NCBI RefSeq assembly: GCF_900187565.1
Contig: NZ_FYED01000006.1
Coordinates: 248,001-312,000, forward strand
Direction: 5' to 3'
Length of the DNA stretch: 64,000 nucleotides
Origin: Pseudomonas sp. Irchel 3A7
GTDB taxonomy: Bacteria > Pseudomonadota > Gammaproteobacteria > Pseudomonadales > Pseudomonadaceae
Below, piece by piece: positions 56,694 through 64,000 of the stretch. Under the pieces are notes generated by a model. That model saw only the letters and a program-made list of their open reading frames with translations, was not told the DNA's origin and did not search any database. The position numbers and the translations under genes are program-made. The stretch's first letter is position 1. Every line of letters starts with the position of its first letter.

Positions 56694-56729
56694 CAGCTCG
56701 ACCCTCATTGCCACAAGGAAGTCTCGTAC

Positions 56730-57839
56730 ATGAAACCCAAACGTATCCCTCTGTTTCTCAAGGGCAGTATTGCTGCGGCCCTGGCCACGGTTTTTGCAAT
56801 CCCGTTGGCCCAGGCCGATGTATTGCGCATTGGTGTAGCGACGGCCGGCGGCGGTGACCCGGTAACGTTCAGTGGTTCGCCCCTGGGCATCGTGCGCAAT
56901 CAACAATTGCTGGAAAAAGCCTTCGCTGGAACCGGGACCGAGGTGCAGTGGTTTTTCTTCAAGGGCGCCGGCCCCGCGGTAAACGAAGCCTTTTCAAACC
57001 AGCAACTCGACTTCGCCTACCAGGGCGATCTACCCGCCGTCGTCGGGCGCTCCAACGGACTGGACACCAAACTGCTGGCCGCACTGGGGGTGCGCGCCAA
57101 TCTTTACCTGGCCGTTCCCAAAGGATCCGATCTCAAAAAAATCGAGGATCTCAAGGGCAAAAAGGTGGCGATCTTCCGTGGAACCAATGGCCATCTGGTG
57201 ACGATCAACCTGTTGGCGGAGCATGGTCTTACCGAGCGCGATATCAAGGTGATCAACCTCGACACCGGAAGCACTCAGGCAGCCTTGGTATCCAATGGGG
57301 TAGATGCCGCATTCGGCGGTCGCGAACTGTTCAAGCTGCGCGACAAAGGCTTGATCGACATCATTTACGACAACCCGACTCAGGATGTGCGCTACACCCG
57401 GCAGACCGCCTTGGTGGTTCGCGGTGCCTACGAAAAAGAACATCCGGACAACGTGCAAAAGGTCGTCGATACCCTGGTGGACGCAGCGAAATGGACGTCG
57501 GAGGACAGCCATCGTGATGCGGTCTTCGCTGAATGGGCCAAGAGTAATGAACCCGCAGAGTCACTGCGCGCTGACTTTACCGGGGTCAGCATCAGGGACC
57601 GGGCCTCGCCTCTGGTCGACAACTTCCTGCTCGGCCGCTATCAGGCCGTGGCGGATCAGGCCAAGGAGGAAAAGCTCATCCGTCGTCCGGTTAGTATTGA
57701 TGGCTGGTTCGAGACCCGCTATTTGCAACAATCCCTGAAAACCAAGGGCCTCGAGAACTACTGGACGCCCTATGGCCCGGATGGCAAACAGCCGGCCGGC
57801 AATGCAGTAGCGTCCGCGACCAGCAAGCAGGGGAGCTAG
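56730..57839 (+). CDS. ABC transporter substrate-binding protein, aliphatic sulfonate/sulfate ester type
   Basis: A 369-residue exported protein of the SsuA/AtsR/NitT family. The signal peptide ends near PLAQA-DVLRIGV (about residue 29). SPLGIVRNQQLLEKAF, QLDFAYQGDLPAVVGRSNG and KGKKVAIFRGTNGH are typical of the family. It binds the sulfur-containing ligand in the periplasm and delivers it to the two permeases 5 and about 900 bp downstream. The closest context match is AtsR. Ligand identity is inferred. Confidence 0.88.
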   Translation: MKPKRIPLFLKGSIAAALATVFAIPLAQADVLRIGVATAGGGDPVTFSGSPLGIVRNQQLLEKAFAGTGTEVQWFFFKGAGPAVNEAFSNQQLDFAYQGDLPAVVGRSNGLDTKLLAALGVRANLYLAVPKGSDLKKIEDLKGKKVAIFRGTNGHLVTINLLAEHGLTERDIKVINLDTGSTQAALVSNGVDAAFGGRELFKLRDKGLIDIIYDNPTQDVRYTRQTALVVRGAYEKEHPDNVQKVVDTLVDAAKWTSEDSHRDAVFAEWAKSNEPAESLRADFTGVSIRDRASPLVDNFLLGRYQAVADQAKEEKLIRRPVSIDGWFETRYLQQSLKTKGLENYWTPYGPDGKQPAGNAVASATSKQGS

Positions 57840-57843
57840 GCAA

Positions 57844-58749
57844 ATGGCCAGGGCACAGACCGTCAGGATAGAGCAGTACACGGCACCGGCAATCGCGAGC
57901 GACAACGTCAAGCGTTTGCCACCGTCACCGACCCGCCCGGTTCGCAAGGTTGAGGTGCCTCGCACGTCCAGGTGGACGTTGAGTCTGGGTGACAAGGCTT
58001 TGCCCTGGCTGTTGCCGCTGGTGTTGCTCGGCTTATGGTACCTGGGGGTGGAGCGCGGCTGGCTTTCAGAGCAGGTGCTGCCACCGCCGGCCTACATTTA
58101 TCAGACCTTGTCGGACCTGGTCACCAGTGGTGATCTTTGGCTGAATGCGTCCGCCAGCCTGCAACGGGTTGTCGTCGGATTTACCTTGGGCGCTTTCATC
58201 GGCATGGCGCTGGGGCTGGCCATGGGACTTTTCAGGACGGTAGAGGATTATCTGTTACCCACCTTCAACGCCCTGGTGCAGATCCCGGTACTTGGCTGGT
58301 TGCCGTTTGCCTTGCTGCTGTTCGGCATCGGCGAAACGCTCAAGTATGTGCTGATTGCCAAGGCCGCCATGGTGCCGATCACCCTGTGCACCTTGCAGGC
58401 TTTCCACCAGGCACCCAAGGGACTGTTGGAAGTCGGCCGGGCCTACGGATTCAGCCGTCGACAAAGCGTCAGCTCCATCATCTTGCCGGCAGCCGTCCCG
58501 ACGCTGTTCACCGGATTGCGCCTGGGCTTCACCAAAGCCTGGTTATCGCTGGTCGTGGTCGAGTTGGTGGCTTCGAGTGAGGGGCTGGGTTACCTGATTG
58601 TCTATGGGCGCCAGCTGTTTCAACTGGACCTGGTGATGGCGGCCGTTGTGGTGGTGGGGGCGCTCGGTCTGGCGATAGACCGCGGTTTCGATTACGTGGA
58701 GCGGCGCCTGAATCGTGGTCGTGCAGCGGCCGGGGGGCGCTTGTCATGA
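57844..58749 (+). CDS. ABC transporter permease (sulfonate/sulfate ester), subunit 1
   Basis: A 301-residue permease with a longer N-terminal cytosolic extension and about six helices. The EAA loop is near GLLEVGRAYGFSRRQSVSSIILPAAVPTL, which contacts the ATPase. It begins 5 bp after the binding-protein stop with AGGGGAGCTAGG as RBS, and its stop overlaps the next permease (ATGA). It forms a heterodimer with that gene product by inference, instead of the homodimer common in SsuC-type systems. Confidence 0.88.
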   Translation: MARAQTVRIEQYTAPAIASDNVKRLPPSPTRPVRKVEVPRTSRWTLSLGDKALPWLLPLVLLGLWYLGVERGWLSEQVLPPPAYIYQTLSDLVTSGDLWLNASASLQRVVVGFTLGAFIGMALGLAMGLFRTVEDYLLPTFNALVQIPVLGWLPFALLLFGIGETLKYVLIAKAAMVPITLCTLQAFHQAPKGLLEVGRAYGFSRRQSVSSIILPAAVPTLFTGLRLGFTKAWLSLVVVELVASSEGLGYLIVYGRQLFQLDLVMAAVVVVGALGLAIDRGFDYVERRLNRGRAAAGGRLS

Positions 58750-59531
58750 GTGCGATCATTGCAGTAGGTCGTGGCAGTCGAAGATATCGTGGTTGGGTCT
58801 TGCCAATTGCCGCCATCACCCTGTGGTGGCTGGCGTCGAACCAGGGTTGGAGCCAGTCGGGCCTGTTCGTTTCGCCGGAAAAAGTCGCCGCGACGGCCTG
58901 GGATCAAATTGCGTCGGGCAAATTCTGGCGGGCCATTTCCGCCAGCCTGGCGCGCAACCTCAGCGGCTTTTTTATCGGCACCACACTGGGCCTGATACTG
59001 GGTTGCCTGTTGGGCCTGTCGCGGTACTTCGAACGTCTTGTTGGTCCGAGTTTCAATACCTTCAAGCAAATCTCTTTGTTCGCCTGGATCCCGCTGATCT
59101 CGGTGTGGTTCGGCCTGGGCGACGTGGCCAAGGTGGTGTTCCTGTCATTGGCAGCACTGGTGCCTGTGGTGGTCAATACTTGCGACGGTTTGCGCAACGT
59201 CCCGCCCAATCTGTTGGAAGTGGCTCGGGTGTATGGCTTCACCCGCTGGCAAACCATCATCGGGGTGATGTTGCCCGCCGCCTTGCCGTCGATATTCACA
59301 GGGCTTTACCTGGCACTGGTCTATTCCTGGCTGGCGACCATCGGCGCCGAATACCTGCTGGTATCGGGGGAGGGGATCGGCAATACGCTCATTGATGGTA
59401 GCGAACATTTCATGATGGATCTGGTGTTGTTCGGGATGGTGGTTATCGGCCTGGTGGGCTGGGGCCTCAATGCCCTGGCCCGGACACTCGAGCGGCGGAT
59501 GCAGCGCCTGTATGGCATCGCTGCTCGTTGA
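58746..59531 (+). CDS. ABC transporter permease, subunit 2
   Basis: A 261-residue permease of the same family as its upstream neighbour and clearly homologous to it. Its EAA-type loop is NLLEVARVYGFTRWQTIIGVMLPAALPS. It overlaps the previous gene by 4 bp. It lacks the long N-terminal extension of subunit 1. The two permeases probably serve one ATPase and one binding protein. Confidence 0.88.
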   Translation: MSAIIAVGRGSRRYRGWVLPIAAITLWWLASNQGWSQSGLFVSPEKVAATAWDQIASGKFWRAISASLARNLSGFFIGTTLGLILGCLLGLSRYFERLVGPSFNTFKQISLFAWIPLISVWFGLGDVAKVVFLSLAALVPVVVNTCDGLRNVPPNLLEVARVYGFTRWQTIIGVMLPAALPSIFTGLYLALVYSWLATIGAEYLLVSGEGIGNTLIDGSEHFMMDLVLFGMVVIGLVGWGLNALARTLERRMQRLYGIAAR

Positions 59532-59556
59532 TCGGCACTTTCATAAGGATTGCAAC

Positions 59557-60321
59557 ATGCTCAATAACAGCCTGACCCTGCAAAACATCAGCAAGCGATT
59601 CGCTTCCCGACCGGGCAGTTCGACTCAATTGCAAGTACTCGACAACATCCATCTCGACATCGCACCTGGCGAGTTCATCAGCATCGTCGGCGCCAGTGGT
59701 TGCGGTAAATCCACGCTGCTGCGACTGATTCTTGGCCTGGACGAAGAATACGACGGGCGCATCCTGCTCGATGGCAAACCCATCGAAGGCACTGGCCTGG
59801 AGCGCGGCATTGTGTTTCAGGATCACCGCTTGTTTCCCTGGCTCAACGTCGAGCAGAACGTTGCTGTCGGGCTGAAGAATTCACCCCTGAGCCCCGGGCA
59901 GAAACGCGAGACCGTGCGCGAGCACATCGAACTGGTCGGTCTGCAAGACTTTACCGATGCCTACCCGCATCAGCTATCCGGCGGCATGGCGCAACGCGTG
60001 GCCATAGCCCGCGGCCTGGTCAATCGCCCGAGCATCCTGTTACTGGATGAACCGCTGGGTGCCCTCGACGCCTTGACCCGTGCACGCCTGCAGGGCGAAC
60101 TGCAAAACATCTGGGCCAAGGAAAAAATCACCATGATCCTGGTGACCCACGATGTTGATGAGGCGGTATTCCTGGGCGATCGCGTGGTGGTGATGCAGCC
60201 CAACCCCGGCCGGATCCGGCGCATTGTCGACATCGATCTGCCGCGCTCGCGCAACCGCAGTGACAGCCGTTTCATCGCTCTGCGCGACGATGTGCTGAGC
60301 GATTTCGCCGAGCTGCACTGA
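59557..60321 (+). CDS. ABC transporter ATP-binding protein (sulfonate/nitrate/taurine class)
   Basis: A 254-residue ATPase. Walker A is GASGCGKST (about 45-53), Q-loop VFQDHRLFPWL, signature LSGGMAQRVAIARGL, Walker B ILLLDEPLGALD and H-loop LVTHDVDEAV. This is the SsuB/TauB/NrtD class. The ATG at 59557 is used, 25 bp after the second permease; an upstream in-frame start would lie inside that gene. It drives the importer assembled from the preceding genes. Confidence 0.92.
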   Translation: MLNNSLTLQNISKRFASRPGSSTQLQVLDNIHLDIAPGEFISIVGASGCGKSTLLRLILGLDEEYDGRILLDGKPIEGTGLERGIVFQDHRLFPWLNVEQNVAVGLKNSPLSPGQKRETVREHIELVGLQDFTDAYPHQLSGGMAQRVAIARGLVNRPSILLLDEPLGALDALTRARLQGELQNIWAKEKITMILVTHDVDEAVFLGDRVVVMQPNPGRIRRIVDIDLPRSRNRSDSRFIALRDDVLSDFAELH

Positions 60322-60378
60322 GCCTCTGCACCGTGCGCGATTTGCTGTTTTTCAAACACACTTTTTCAAGGAGCGGAA

Positions 60379-61710
60379 ATGTCTGAACGCCAACTCAACC
60401 TGAACCTCTTCATCTACCCCAACGGCCATCACGAAGCCGCCTGGCGTCACCCGCAATCGGTGCCGGAATCTTCCATGGATATCGGCTATTACCAGCAACT
60501 GGCGTTACGCGCTGAACACGAAAAGCTGGATGCGATTTTCTTCGCTGATTCGCCGTCACTGGCCGAAAGCGGGCGCGAAGGCTTGCGCATTCGTTTCGAA
60601 CCCATCACCTGGCTGGCGGCGATTGCCGCGGTGACCCAACGCATCGGCCTGATCGCCACGGCCAGCACGACCTACAGCGAACCCTACAACCTGGCCCGTT
60701 CGTTCAGTGCGCTGGACCACCTCAGCAAGGGCCGCGCTGGCTGGAACATTGTCACGACGTCCATGGCCGCCGCCGCCGCCAATTTCGGCCTGGACCAACA
60801 CCCGTCGGCCCATGACCGCTATGCCCAGGCCGAAGAGTTCGTGCAGGTGGTCGGTGACCTGTGGGACAGCTGGGAGGACGATGCGCTGGTGCTGGACAAG
60901 ACCTCCGGGGTGTTTGCCGACAACGATAAGGTGCATACGATCAACCACGTGGGCGCTCACTACAAAGTCAAAGGGCCGTTCAACTCGCCACGCTCGCCTC
61001 AGGGGCGACCGGTGCAGGTGCAGGCCGGTTCTTCCGAAGATGGCCGTGATTTCGCCTCCAGGCATGCTGAAGCGATTTTCACCGCACACCAGACCCTGCA
61101 AAGCGCGACCGAATTCGCCAACGATATCCGTGCCCGGGCGAAGGCGGTGGGGCGCGACCCTCGCCAGCTGAAAATCCTCCCGGGCATCAGCCCGTACATT
61201 GGCAGCACCGAAGCCGAAGCACAGCGCAAATTCGACGAGCTCAACGAACTGGTGCTGCCGCACATTTCTCTGGGTCAGTTACGCCGCATGCTGGGCGTGG
61301 ACTTGTCCGGTCAGGACCTGGATGCACCATTCCCGCGCCAGCTGATCAACTTCGACAGCAGCGAAAGCCAGTCCAGCCGCTTCAAGCTGATCATCGACAT
61401 CGTCGACCGCGAGAAACCGACGTTGCGCCAGCTGATCAATCGCCTGGCCGGTGCGCGCGGGCATTGGGTGCCGGTGGGCACGCCGGTGCAGATTGCCGAC
61501 CTGATCGAGCAGTGGTTCCGCAGTGGCGCCGCCGACGGTTTCAACGTGATGCCGCCGGCGTTCCCCGAGGGCTTTGAAGTGTTCCTCGATGAAGTGTTGC
61601 CGATCCTGCGCAAGCGCGGCCTGTTCCGTCATGAATACGCGGGGAGCACGCTGCGTGAGCACTACGGCCTGAATCGCCCGGCTTCGCGTTTTGCCCTGAA
61701 GTCCGCCTGA
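60379..61710 (+). CDS. FMN-dependent monooxygenase, NtaA/SnaA/DszA (luciferase-like) family
   Basis: A 443-residue flavin monooxygenase of the bacterial luciferase superfamily, long subtype that includes nitrilotriacetate and dibenzothiophene sulfone monooxygenases. LNLFIYPNGHHEAAWRHP, FADSP and RAGWNIVTTSM are subtype landmarks. It needs reduced FMN from a separate reductase not present here. The RBS is AAGGAGCGG. It follows the ATPase by 57 bp and likely cleaves C-S or C-N bonds of the imported compound. Confidence 0.88.
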   Translation: MSERQLNLNLFIYPNGHHEAAWRHPQSVPESSMDIGYYQQLALRAEHEKLDAIFFADSPSLAESGREGLRIRFEPITWLAAIAAVTQRIGLIATASTTYSEPYNLARSFSALDHLSKGRAGWNIVTTSMAAAAANFGLDQHPSAHDRYAQAEEFVQVVGDLWDSWEDDALVLDKTSGVFADNDKVHTINHVGAHYKVKGPFNSPRSPQGRPVQVQAGSSEDGRDFASRHAEAIFTAHQTLQSATEFANDIRARAKAVGRDPRQLKILPGISPYIGSTEAEAQRKFDELNELVLPHISLGQLRRMLGVDLSGQDLDAPFPRQLINFDSSESQSSRFKLIIDIVDREKPTLRQLINRLAGARGHWVPVGTPVQIADLIEQWFRSGAADGFNVMPPAFPEGFEVFLDEVLPILRKRGLFRHEYAGSTLREHYGLNRPASRFALKSA

Positions 61711-61775
61711 GCGACTTTCAGGTTTTTCTTCCTGAGGCCAGGCCTGCCGATTGAGGCGAGCCTCGCTGCGGCCCC

Positions 61776-62642
61776 TCAATGCTCATGGGCATGTGAATGG
61801 GTGATCAGGGAATGCGGAACCTTGGTGCGTTCCAGCCCGCCACGGTCCAGCCACCTGAGGGTCTGCTCATAAGCGCGCTGCAACAGAGACTCGGTCTGGG
61901 CAAAGTTGAACACCGAGACATCTACTGGGCACAAAGGCGGGACGATGTGCAGGCTGGTGAGGGTGCGGAAGTGTTCGATGTCGCTCACCAACTGACGCAT
62001 GCTCATCAGGTTGACGGTATGCAAGGCCAGGGCGATCAAACCTCGGGGGGGTTGTGACAGGGCGCAACTCATTCCAGTGGGGACGACCACGACGTTGGTG
62101 GCCCCCAGGGCGACGGCCGTTGAAATCGGCGTATTGCTGGCCACGCCACCGTCAATCAGGAACTGATCGGCAATTTGTACGCAGGGGAACACCAAGGGGA
62201 TGGCTGCGCTGGCCAGTAACGCCTGGCTGAGTTCACCCGTGGACAGAACGGTCTCGGCACCGCTGAGCAGGTCGGTGGTGACGATGTACAGCGGCAGCGT
62301 CGCGTCCTCGATACGGTGGATCGGCAGCGCTTGCCCCAGCAGTCGGTTCAAGGCTTGCGGCTGCAACAGAAAACCCCGGCGCTTGATCAGTCCTCTACAG
62401 GTATCGAGCCAGGACAGGGGAAAGATGTCCGTTTTACGCAAGCCGCGCCAGAAACCGGCGAGCGCCTCGACGCCTTCGGCATCGGGTCTTGCGGCAAAGT
62501 AGGCACCGTTGATGGCGCCCACCGAAGCCCCCACCACCAAGTCGAATCGAACATTGGCCTCGACCAGGGCCCGCAACATGCCAACCTGGACAGCCCCCAG
62601 GCTGCCACCGCCAGCGAATACGATTGCAGTTTTGGTCGCCAT
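61776..62642 (-). CDS. Patatin-like phospholipase family protein
   Basis: A 288-residue soluble serine acyl hydrolase. The oxyanion-hole glycine run GGGSLG and nucleophile elbow GASVG (about residue 45) are near the N-terminus, and the dyad aspartate is in LIDGGVASN (about residue 160). No secretion or second domain is visible, so it is of the short, RssA/YchK-like type. The ATG at 62642 is chosen over in-frame upstream starts that would overlap the divergent acetolactate synthase gene. It ends in a His-rich tail (THSHAHEH). Confidence 0.88.
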   Translation of the reverse strand: MATKTAIVFAGGGSLGAVQVGMLRALVEANVRFDLVVGASVGAINGAYFAARPDAEGVEALAGFWRGLRKTDIFPLSWLDTCRGLIKRRGFLLQPQALNRLLGQALPIHRIEDATLPLYIVTTDLLSGAETVLSTGELSQALLASAAIPLVFPCVQIADQFLIDGGVASNTPISTAVALGATNVVVVPTGMSCALSQPPRGLIALALHTVNLMSMRQLVSDIEHFRTLTSLHIVPPLCPVDVSVFNFAQTESLLQRAYEQTLRWLDRGGLERTKVPHSLITHSHAHEH

Positions 62643-62904
62643 GCCCGAATTCCCTGTGCCACCGTGTGTCGAGTCAGTGTAGTTGACCGACCGGCGCTGT
62701 TTTCGGGGAACTGCGCCCAAAGCATGCGCAGCTTGAGGTGCTGAATCGACAGCAGGGGCAGGGGGCCTTATTCCGAAAAGGAATTGGATGCGACGGCAGG
62801 CGTGCGTCAGCCTCTGGGGCAGGTAGCGGCCGGCGCTGTCAGGCTGGCCACTTGATCGACCATCGTAAACGCGCGTGAGCGCCCAAAGATATCGAGGTAG
62901 AGAA

Positions 62905-64000
62905 ATGGCCAAGGCCGCAGATGTCGTTGTGCAATGCCTGGAAAACGAGGGCGTGGAGTTCGTATTCGGCATTCCTGGCGAGGAAAACCTGGACTTGCTG
63001 GAGTCCCTGCGAAAATCAACCATTAAGCTGGTACTGACCCGCCATGAGCAGTCCGCCGGTTTCATGGCCGCCACCTACGGCCGGCTCACGGGCAAGACCG
63101 GCGTCAGCCTGTCGACGCTCGGCCCCGGCGCGACCAACCTGGTCACGGCCGGTGCGTACGCCTACCTCGGCGGCATGCCGATGCTGATGATCACGGGGCA
63201 GAAACCGATCAAGAAGTCCAAGCAGGGCCGTTTCCAGATCCTGGACGTCGTCGGCATGATGCAGCCGCTGACCAAGTACACCCATCAGTTGGCGTCTGCC
63301 GACAACATTCCTTCGCGCGTGCGCGAAGCTTTTCGCCTGGCTGAAGAAGAAAAACCCGGGGCCGTGCACCTTGAACTGCCTGAAGACATCGCCGCCGAAC
63401 AGACCGAAAGCATGCCGATCCCGCCGAGCCTGGTCCGTCGCCCCCTGGCCGAGCACAAGTCCATCGAAGGTGCCGTCGAAAAACTCAAGACCGCCCGCAG
63501 CCCGATCCTGGTGATCGGCGCCGGCGCCAATCGAAAAATGACCGCCAAGGTCCTCAAGCAACTGATCGACCAAACTGGCATTCCGTTTGTCACCACGCAA
63601 ATGGGCAAGGGCGTGGTGGATGAACGCCACCCACGCTTTCTCGGCAACGCCGCACTCTCTGCCGGCGACTTCGTCCACCGCGCGGTCGAGGCCGCCGACC
63701 TGATCGTCAACATTGGTCACGACGTGATTGAGAAGCCGCCGTTCTTCATGGTCCGTGGCGGAACCGAGGTGATCCACGTCAACTTCCGTTCTGCCGAAGT
63801 CGACCCTGTTTATTTCCCGCAGATCGAAGTGGTGGGCGACATCGCCAACGCCGTGTGGCAGATCGGCGAGGCGCTCAAAACCCAGAAGCATTGGGACTTC
63901 AGCCGCCTGCTGGCGATTCGCGAAGCCAACGAAGCCCAGATCATCGAGGGCGCGGACGACAACCGCTTCCCGATCTACCCTCAGCGCTTCGTGGCTGATG
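62905..64000 (+). CDS. Acetolactate synthase large subunit-like, ThDP-dependent (3' end beyond window)
   Basis: The first about 365 residues of a ThDP enzyme. The catalytic Glu is in RHEQSAGFMAATYGR (about residue 48) and GVSLSTLGPGATNL follows. The central domain (about 190-330) begins ILVIGAGANRKM. It fits acetolactate synthase or a close relative; the ThDP-binding GDG motif lies beyond the window. The ATG at 62905 follows GAGGTAGAG. No regulatory small subunit is visible, and the partner, if any, would be outside. It could serve branched-chain biosynthesis or acetoin formation. Confidence 0.87.
   Translation, partial: MAKAADVVVQCLENEGVEFVFGIPGEENLDLLESLRKSTIKLVLTRHEQSAGFMAATYGRLTGKTGVSLSTLGPGATNLVTAGAYAYLGGMPMLMITGQKPIKKSKQGRFQILDVVGMMQPLTKYTHQLASADNIPSRVREAFRLAEEEKPGAVHLELPEDIAAEQTESMPIPPSLVRRPLAEHKSIEGAVEKLKTARSPILVIGAGANRKMTAKVLKQLIDQTGIPFVTTQMGKGVVDERHPRFLGNAALSAGDFVHRAVEAADLIVNIGHDVIEKPPFFMVRGGTEVIHVNFRSAEVDPVYFPQIEVVGDIANAVWQIGEALKTQKHWDFSRLLAIREANEAQIIEGADDNRFPIYPQRFVAD

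Overview
The window is high-GC, gene-dense chromosomal DNA from a Pseudomonas, most likely of the P. fluorescens group. The evidence is the arcD-arcA-arcB-arcC arginine deiminase order behind an ANR-type box, the many GTGGGAGCGAGCCTGCTCGC-type REP sequences between genes, and Pseudomonas-type families such as DUF5064, DUF1302/DUF1329 and AtsK. No rRNA, tRNA, CRISPR array, prophage or insertion sequence was seen. The first gene (an MFS transporter) and the last (an acetolactate-synthase-like enzyme) run off the window.

Left part (1-24.4 kb). A TIM-barrel isomerase-like gene and an MFS gene lie on the minus strand beside a MocR-type regulator. Divergent from it is a seven-gene plus-strand operon (4066-10456): quinone oxidoreductase, TauD-type dioxygenase, BKACE beta-keto acid cleavage enzyme, MFS transporter, DsbA-like protein, Rieske ferredoxin and a YeiH-type exporter, closed by a strong terminator. 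About 1.1 kb of repeat DNA follows, with two ~290-bp elements in inverted orientation around REPs. An AraC-family regulator then faces a second plus-strand group (12908-24330): alpha/beta hydrolase, DUF1302, DUF1329, YCF48-like protein, MMPL/RND permease, acyl-CoA dehydrogenase and fatty acyl-CoA ligase. Both groups carry the same ~40-bp tandem direct repeat 85-91 bp before the first gene. I infer that they form one regulon, probably for uptake and oxidation of a hydrophobic, perhaps sulfur-containing, acid or ester.

Centre (24.4-41.1 kb). The minus-strand arcDABC operon plus a DUF5064 gene is followed by a divergent second ArcD-type antiporter, a VIT-like membrane protein, a PPK2 polyphosphate kinase, a SulP transporter, and a complete minus-strand RND tripartite efflux operon.

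Right part (41.1-64 kb). A single-domain response regulator is divergent from an 1826-residue fusion (Ser/Thr-kinase-like, AAA ATPase, GAF, PAS, histidine kinase) that is followed by a FixJ-type regulator. Next come a tandem array of 104-bp REP doublets, a Kef-type antiporter, and a three-gene envelope operon (sialidase-fold protein, small membrane protein, LTA-synthase-like enzyme). A Gfa-type gene follows, then a sulfur-scavenging cluster (AtsK-like dioxygenase, ABC importer with two permeases, FMN monooxygenase), a patatin-like phospholipase and the partial acetolactate synthase.

All calls come from reading the sequence. No database search was run, and identities or distances are by-eye counts.
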